A stretch of DNA of 64,000 nt, taken from NCBI RefSeq assembly GCF_910592395.1, contig NC_088316.1:1366001-1430000 (forward strand), read 5' to 3'. The position numbers and the translations under genes were made by a program. Origin of the DNA: Lineus longissimus (Eukaryota > Nemertea > Pilidiophora > Heteronemertea > Lineidae). A model generated the notes under the pieces. It worked only from the letters and a program-made list of their open reading frames with translations. It was not told the origin of the DNA and made no database searches. Shown piece by piece: positions 58,245 through 64,000 of this stretch. Position 1 is the stretch's first letter. Each line of letters starts with the position of its first letter.

Positions 58245-61008
58245 CGAATGATACCATCAGGGAGTGACCAGGAGCCCTCAAGTGCACTGCATTACAAGCA
58301 ATATATCATTAATGTCCAAGTTGGGGCTCAGCTCTATCCAATAATTTCTTTCACATTGATCTGTACCAACAGATACTCTTCATGTTTCTCTCCTGGCCCG
58401 ACAGCCAGACTCCATTTGACTCAGGGGTATTGGATAACGCATTAGCCAAGTCTTATTTTGGCCGTTGGTCGTGATGAAAGTACAACCAAATTGTTTGAAG
58501 TATATTGGAGACTTGAGAATATACGGGCATATCACCCTGGGCAGAGGAAAATTGCACTCAGTATAAATGTGGTGTGCATCGGAAAGCCTTTCAAAGTGTT
58601 CATTGTCATCTGAACCCATTCTTGAGACCACCCTCGTTCGAATAATGATGAAAACCGTCTATGTCATTTACAGACTGTATTAGATGTTTATTTTTGATAA
58701 GTTGCTGTAATTTGACTGGAAAAGCCATTTAGATTGAATCCATCAGTGAAATGAGGAGATGACACTGGCATAATGAGGCTGACGTCTGCCTTATTGAAAT
58801 TCTTAGAAGTGTGCGCCTTGTTGCTCAGCAACAGGAGATTCTAATGGCTTTGACACAACCACCTGCTGATTTCAATTTTCTCAAATTTACTGTTTTTCAC
58901 GAGTGTTCACCAGGGAAACAGCTCAGGGCTGAGATGCAAAATGTATGTCATATTATCGTCAAAAATTTTCAAAATTTTTGTTCCTAATATGATAAGCTTC
59001 TTTGTTTCGGGTCTTAAAGTCCGTACTTTCTAATTCAAGCTGATGATGATAACCTTCCTTCTTCTATATCAATTTGAGTCCCTCCTTCTCCAACCTTTGA
59101 ATTTCTGCTACATGCCTGGTCCATATGTCACTTTGGCTTTCAAACCCTCGATATCCTCAATATATCGTTACTTCAAGGGAACCCTCCGAGGCTTGCTAAA
59201 GTCTGTCCTGGCTTTGACAGCTATTTAAAATCAATAGTTCTTCAATGACCAATATGAGGATTGCAACTTCTACATTGATGATTTTATCGATTTTGTTGCC
59301 TCATAGAAAGTAAGACTCGATTACCCTTGGGGAAGTTTTAATGATTTACTGAAGACAACCTCGCTACCTATTATCCAAAGAACCTCCAGCCAAATTATTT
59401 CCTCCTCTTACTGTAAACTTTCGAAGCATCAGTCACCTTTCGTTCTTCAAAGCACCACTGAGGATTTCCCTGCAGCTCAAAACAACTGACTCAACCAAGT
59501 CATAGAAAACCGCCAGAGGCATGTAAACAATAGTCCTGAGTTTGACAGCTCCCTATTGATTCTGCTGTAATACCATATATTGACCAATACCACTCACTTT
59601 ATCACTTTATGGATGAGATTCCATGAAACCCAATCTTGACTTTTAAACCATACTTGAGGTCCTAAGATCTCTTGCTATCAAAAGCTGATGAAGTTCTATG
59701 TGACTTCAGATGTATTCTTTGTATAAGGCTATGATCGTGGTGGTGTTGGGAATGCACTGGAAGATTTAACAGCAACCCAAAGCAGAGTTGTCAGCCAAAG
59801 TAGCCTCAGTCCACAAAGTGACAAGAATATCAGAACACCATGAATGCTTTTAGCATTCAGCACAACCAAAATTACCTTCAACACTCCAAACAAAAAGCAA
59901 GGGCGGTCTTCCCAGATAGCGGCAAGAACGCTATTCCATTTCGCCCATCAACAGCGACATCGCTCAAGCTTTTCCCATTCACAGCATCTCTTCATCAGTT
60001 GATACATTAGCTCATGGATACTCCATATCTAATTATCCATGACATGACTTAGGCGGCGGCCATTTTGCCGGAGGCTGCCGTGTTACGCTGGTGTATTAGT
60101 CACCTTGTCTTGTAAGAAGTTGATACACTCCTGTGATGGACTTGGCGTGCTTGGTCAGTAGCAGACGACTGGGACTATTTTCATTGCTTTAATGTTTTGC
60201 TTTTGATGTGACACCACCTTACCATACCGTACTGTAAACAGCTGGATTTCATCAACGAATCTCCACGATTTAGATTTATTTATTCAAGATTGCTGTGGCC
60301 GATGTGACGAGCTTCCTAACCATGATGGTAATCTGGAGAAATAGCTGCCGGAGATAAGATGGAAATGCTTTCCCTCATCAATGCATAATCAGGCCTGCTT
60401 AAAGTGGAAATGGGATAGAACATATCGGATGAAATATATGGTCTACTCTGTTGAAAGTTAAGCAGAGTCTTGGGGCTGAAGGCTGATGTTGAACTCTCTG
60501 GAGTGATATGGTGAGGGATTGCATTCTATCCCCATATTTCTACAACATCGCATCGGGTGACCGTAAATGCATTAATGTTATGCATGAAGAGGTTCTGCGG
60601 ACATTAACTGACACTTGAGTACCATCTGCTTGGCGTGGATGGTGATCAAAGAGAGAGGGGCTCTTAGCCTTATTGTCATTGTAATCCATTTCCTTGTAGA
60701 CCAACGTGTTGTGGTGGGTTGTTGAGTTTCGTCTCAAGCCCGAAGGTACCATCCACTGACACGTTGAGCCCAGAAGGCAGACACGTGTAATCATCTATGG
60801 TTCATGATGGTATAGATTACATAAATCGAAAAGATGACATTGTTGTTATCAGATTTGCGGTCCTGTGAGGATGTTAGTGCGTAAAGTTAGCAGAAATGTA
60901 TCGGTATCATGTTTCGAAGCCAGAATCGGCAGACTCCTCTAGTCGGATGGATGAAGTGACATGAAAGTGTTGGTTGAAGTCGGACAAAAGTGTGTCAGTG
61001 ACTGCCTT
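58245..61008. other. Presumed ADCY9 intron continued
   Basis: No supported gene. The block GGCGGCGGCCATTTTGCCGG at about 60051-60070 is GC-rich and YY1-like, but no exon was recognised around it. Confidence 0.4.
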
Positions 61009-61110
61009 TTGAGGCGCGCGCCTCAATTTTTTTTAGGTGAATGAAACATCGCGCGCCTGCCCTTTAAAATGCATTAAAAAATCGCGCGCCTAAAAAATGA
61101 TGTGCGACGC
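61009..61110. repeat. GCGCGC-rich cluster with an 18-bp perfect palindrome
   Basis: TTGAGGCGCGCGCCTCAA at 61009-61026 is a perfect palindrome. GCGCGCCT occurs twice more (about 61051 and 61084), next to A/T runs. The CpG-dense blocks stand out in AT-rich surroundings. Confidence 0.75.
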
Positions 61111-61856
61111 AGTGGAAAGTGATGCTAATTACACAGGGGTCAGTAAGTCAGACATTTCAATTATCGAACTATTTTTGTGCTAAAGACTAGGCCATGATAG
61201 ACAGAAATTATAGAAACCGGACGCGACTGCCGCAGGTGCACGAGCCGAGATGCAATATTCCCGCCGAAATTATATACTCAAGAGAAGACATACTATACCG
61301 GTACTCCGACGTAAATCTCGCAGTTCTGGAAATATCTTTGCGGTAGTCTCGCGCGTACCGGATATAACCCATCAAGCTTTTCTCCTTCAGAGAAATACTG
61401 CGTTGCGCTCAAGTGCCTTATAAGGCTGTGAACAAAATTAACGTTCGACCAATGAGAAAGCCACATTACCCTGCATACGAGGTTGGACGCGTGATCACTT
61501 AGTGACAAGTAAAAATAGAATCAGACCACATGTTTCTATATGTCAGAATGCTGCCGTTTGCGCTGTAGTACACGTGTGTTGTCCAAATTTTCGATTTCAA
61601 GCAAGTTTAAGGCCAACCTCGTGTCCACCAGACTAACGTTGTCGATGGATACCAGAAGAAAAGTTGGTTGGTGGTAAAAAAAACAGTGCATCTAGGATTT
61701 TATGGTGCACTGAAAACCATGCACCTGGCTTTTTCAAAAGGCAGTCACTGGTGTGTCGATGCAAACCATATCATGTTTCTAAGCCAGGTTCTGCAGATTC
61801 CTCTCCTCAGATGGATTGGTGAATGCTTGAAATATGATCAGATATACTTGCGTCAA

Positions 61857-62190
61857 TGTAGATGAAATGTTGCCTGGTTGGAGTCCAGCAGTGTCAAACT
61901 GTAGGTTCATTCGGCAGTCAACTGAAAGGTTTCTTATCTGGTTAGGGGTGTTGTGGGAGTCCTGTGAGACATAAAGGTCATACACATTTCCATTAACGTG
62001 TTAAAACCAAGCGGCGTCACGTACATTTAGATATTTTTCTCTTTGATGTAGATAAGAAGATCATTGGGTAGTGGGAGTCCAGGCAACCTTTGCTTCATTC
62101 AGCAGTCAACCGTAAGGTTGGTGATCGGGTTGAGGGTGTTGTGTGTGTCCTGTTTTACTCAAAGGTCACACAGATATCCAGTGTCATGTT
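61857..62190 (+). repeat. Degenerate tandem duplication, period about 190 bp
   Basis: Shared blocks in order: GGAGTCCAG/GGGAGTCCAGG, TTCATTCGGCAGTCAAC/TTCATTCAGCAGTCAACC, GGTTAGGGGTGTTGTG/GGTTGAGGGTGTTGTG, AAAGGTCA followed by ACACA or CACACAG. Confidence 0.8.
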
Positions 62191-62757
62191 TTAAAAAGTC
62201 CGGCAGACTCCAGCTGTCTATGTGTTCTTCTGTTGCCTGTTGACAGCAAGAAAGATATACTTAGTCAAAACTCTGTTTATCGGCCATGGCAACAAATAAT
62301 CTCTAAGAACTCGACATTGCATTTGCCTACCATTCAGCACAGTGTGAATAACATGTCTTCCTTGCCTATGGTTCCTATCGACCATAAAGGAGGTCTAATC
62401 TGAACCAGAATGTCATAAATGTTACAATATTGGAGAATATGTCATAAATGCCTCGATGTATGAATATGCTCTCCAGCGATGGATCAACAGATTGGCCACT
62501 CGTCAAGGTTGTGATGTTAGATCTTTTGAGGTATATGATGGCAATTGAAATGGTAGGTCTAACAGCTTCTAGGGTTAAGCTTTCTTAGCTCACCATTCAG
62601 GGGAGCTTATACGATACAGTGGCGTCCATCAAATGGCGTAAATTAGTCATTTGAGTGTAACTAGGACACAGTTCTGATGTGTATCATGATATAGATGCTA
62701 TTACAAAAACATTTGGTATGTGGTGGTTTCTGATTGTATGATTGACAGTATTACTAT

Positions 62758-63021
62758 GTATGAAGTAGGGAGCTTTGGTCACAGTGACACTTAATTGATC
62801 AATTAACTCCAAAGGGCTTAGTCCATACATTGCACCGGATTATAGCAGAGTCTTCAATATAAAATTGTAAGATTCTGAGTATAGTGTGTATGGAAATGAG
62901 TATATGAAGTGGGGAGCTTGGGTCACATGACTCTGACACTCAATTGAGCAATTAGCTCCCAACAGTTTTTGGGGTCAGTCCATGATTTGAACTGGGCTGA
63001 AGTGTGTGTAAAAATGAGTGT
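62758..63021 (+). repeat. Degenerate tandem duplication, period about 142 bp
   Basis: TATGAAGTAGGGAGCTTTGG, GTCACAGTGACACTTAATTG and GTGTGTATGGAAATGAGT recur as TATGAAGTGGGGAGCTTGGG, TCTGACACTCAATTGAGC and GTGTGTGTAAAAATGAGT. Confidence 0.8.
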
Positions 63022-64000
63022 CTTCAGGGCCTCCTCAAATTTGGATTATTTAGCACTCAAATTTTGGAGAAGCAAAATTCTCAATACCAATCTGAGAGGC
63101 TGACAACTTGGTGAGTTGGTTTATAGATGTATTTTACATTCTCTTCGCATATCATCAGCAGTGAATTAAATGCAGTACTCATCATTCCTTAGATCTGCAA
63201 TTTGCGGATGAACAGGCCCTACACCACTACATCTGGAGCACAACCGATTGCTTTCACGATACCCAGAAGAGTGTCCACCACCCTCTGCCCTTGTTGAAGA
63301 GATTCTGGCACTGTGTGTCCAACACCAATTCGTCTGAAGCAACACCCATTTCTTTTACGAAATCCAGGATAGCTCAGGAACCATAATAAAACACCATTTC
63401 CAGTTGTCAGAGCACCTGATTTAGGCTATTAGACCCACATCAGGCGAGCCATGTCACGTTCTCAGGAGACAAAATGTCATGTATTGTATTGATGGGGCAT
63501 ATCAGGTCTGATTTAGTTAATGGCCAAGCTCCTATCATGGTTACAAAGTAGTAGAGAGGCACTGTGATGGAACCACATTCTCAGCTTGGTTGACTTCTGT
63601 GTACTACATGAATAGTGTTCAATCAACTTGAATTCTACACTGATTGTCTTTGGATTGCAAGATTCTGGTTTGGTTTAACTTGGATCCGATCATTATATTG
63701 ACCATTTGCCCATGGCCTTCGTCCAAGGAGGGCGACTCTGTTGTATTGTAAGGTACTCATATATTTCTCACTTGGCAGGATCTTTCGCTTGCTCTGCCAT
63801 ATGCACACGTCCAACGAACCTTGGCCGAAGGGCAGTAAAGAACCAGGAATTTTAGGTCCTTGCGACCCATACCAGCAAATCTAGAAATAGAAATCTCTTC
63901 AACTGTGGATATATCCAAAACCTCCTCCAAAATTATACCATTTTGGAAAGCATGCTGGAAGATATCACTGAAATATCCATCAGTTGGTTGGTTCATAAGT
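63022..64000. other. Window end, no supported gene
   Basis: A loose duplication (about 63215-63290 with 63320-63380) is visible. The minus-strand frame 63757-63996 (79 codons) runs to the window edge; its residues are not recognised, but it could be the tip of an exon or transposon beyond the window. Confidence 0.35.

Noticed and set aside
1-64000. CRISPR arrays, operons, bacterial or phage systems
   Set aside because: Spliceosomal introns, animal gene families and SINE/LINE remains show this is animal nuclear DNA; the tandem arrays lack spacer structure.

Overview
This window looks like nuclear DNA of an invertebrate animal, probably marine. It is AT-rich and intron-rich, with GT-AG introns, tRNA-derived SINEs, small hairpin elements and decayed non-LTR retrotransposon tails. 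I cannot name the species. A single JIP3/JIP4-type gene suggests an animal without the vertebrate JIP3/JIP4 duplication, but that is inference.

Layout: (1) 1-2256 is the end of a foldback (inverted-repeat) element carrying a LINE reverse-transcriptase tail, followed by a short direct repeat. (2) 2257-46784 (+) is a complete JNK-interacting protein 3/4 gene (SPAG9/MAPK8IP3 family; Sunday driver, UNC-16). I resolved its exons by hand. All junction phases agree and give an open frame of about 1456 residues without the optional microexons. It has an RH1 domain, a leucine zipper, a candidate JNK-docking motif, the RH2 domain and a C-terminal beta-propeller-like domain. Four tiny phase-1 exons, two NAGNAG or alternative-donor choices and two candidate alternative last exons suggest rich alternative splicing. 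(3) 46785-51490 is intergenic, with a second, compact copy of the foldback element, another dead LINE tail and a CTCF-like motif. (4) From 51491 (+) comes the large first coding exon of a type-9-like membrane adenylyl cyclase: first membrane domain and C1 catalytic domain, ending at a donor at 52955/52956. (5) 52956-64000 appears to be its first intron, or flank. I found no further cyclase exon there, only repeats: a long palindrome, a SINE, a 33-bp tandem array and several old local duplications.

The two genes do not form an operon. JIP3/4 is a motor and JNK scaffold for axonal and endolysosomal transport; ADCY9 makes cAMP. Their human counterparts MAPK8IP3 and ADCY9 both lie in 16p13.3, so their adjacency here may be a remnant of ancestral linkage. 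Perfect CRE octamers occur in the JIP promoter region and elsewhere.
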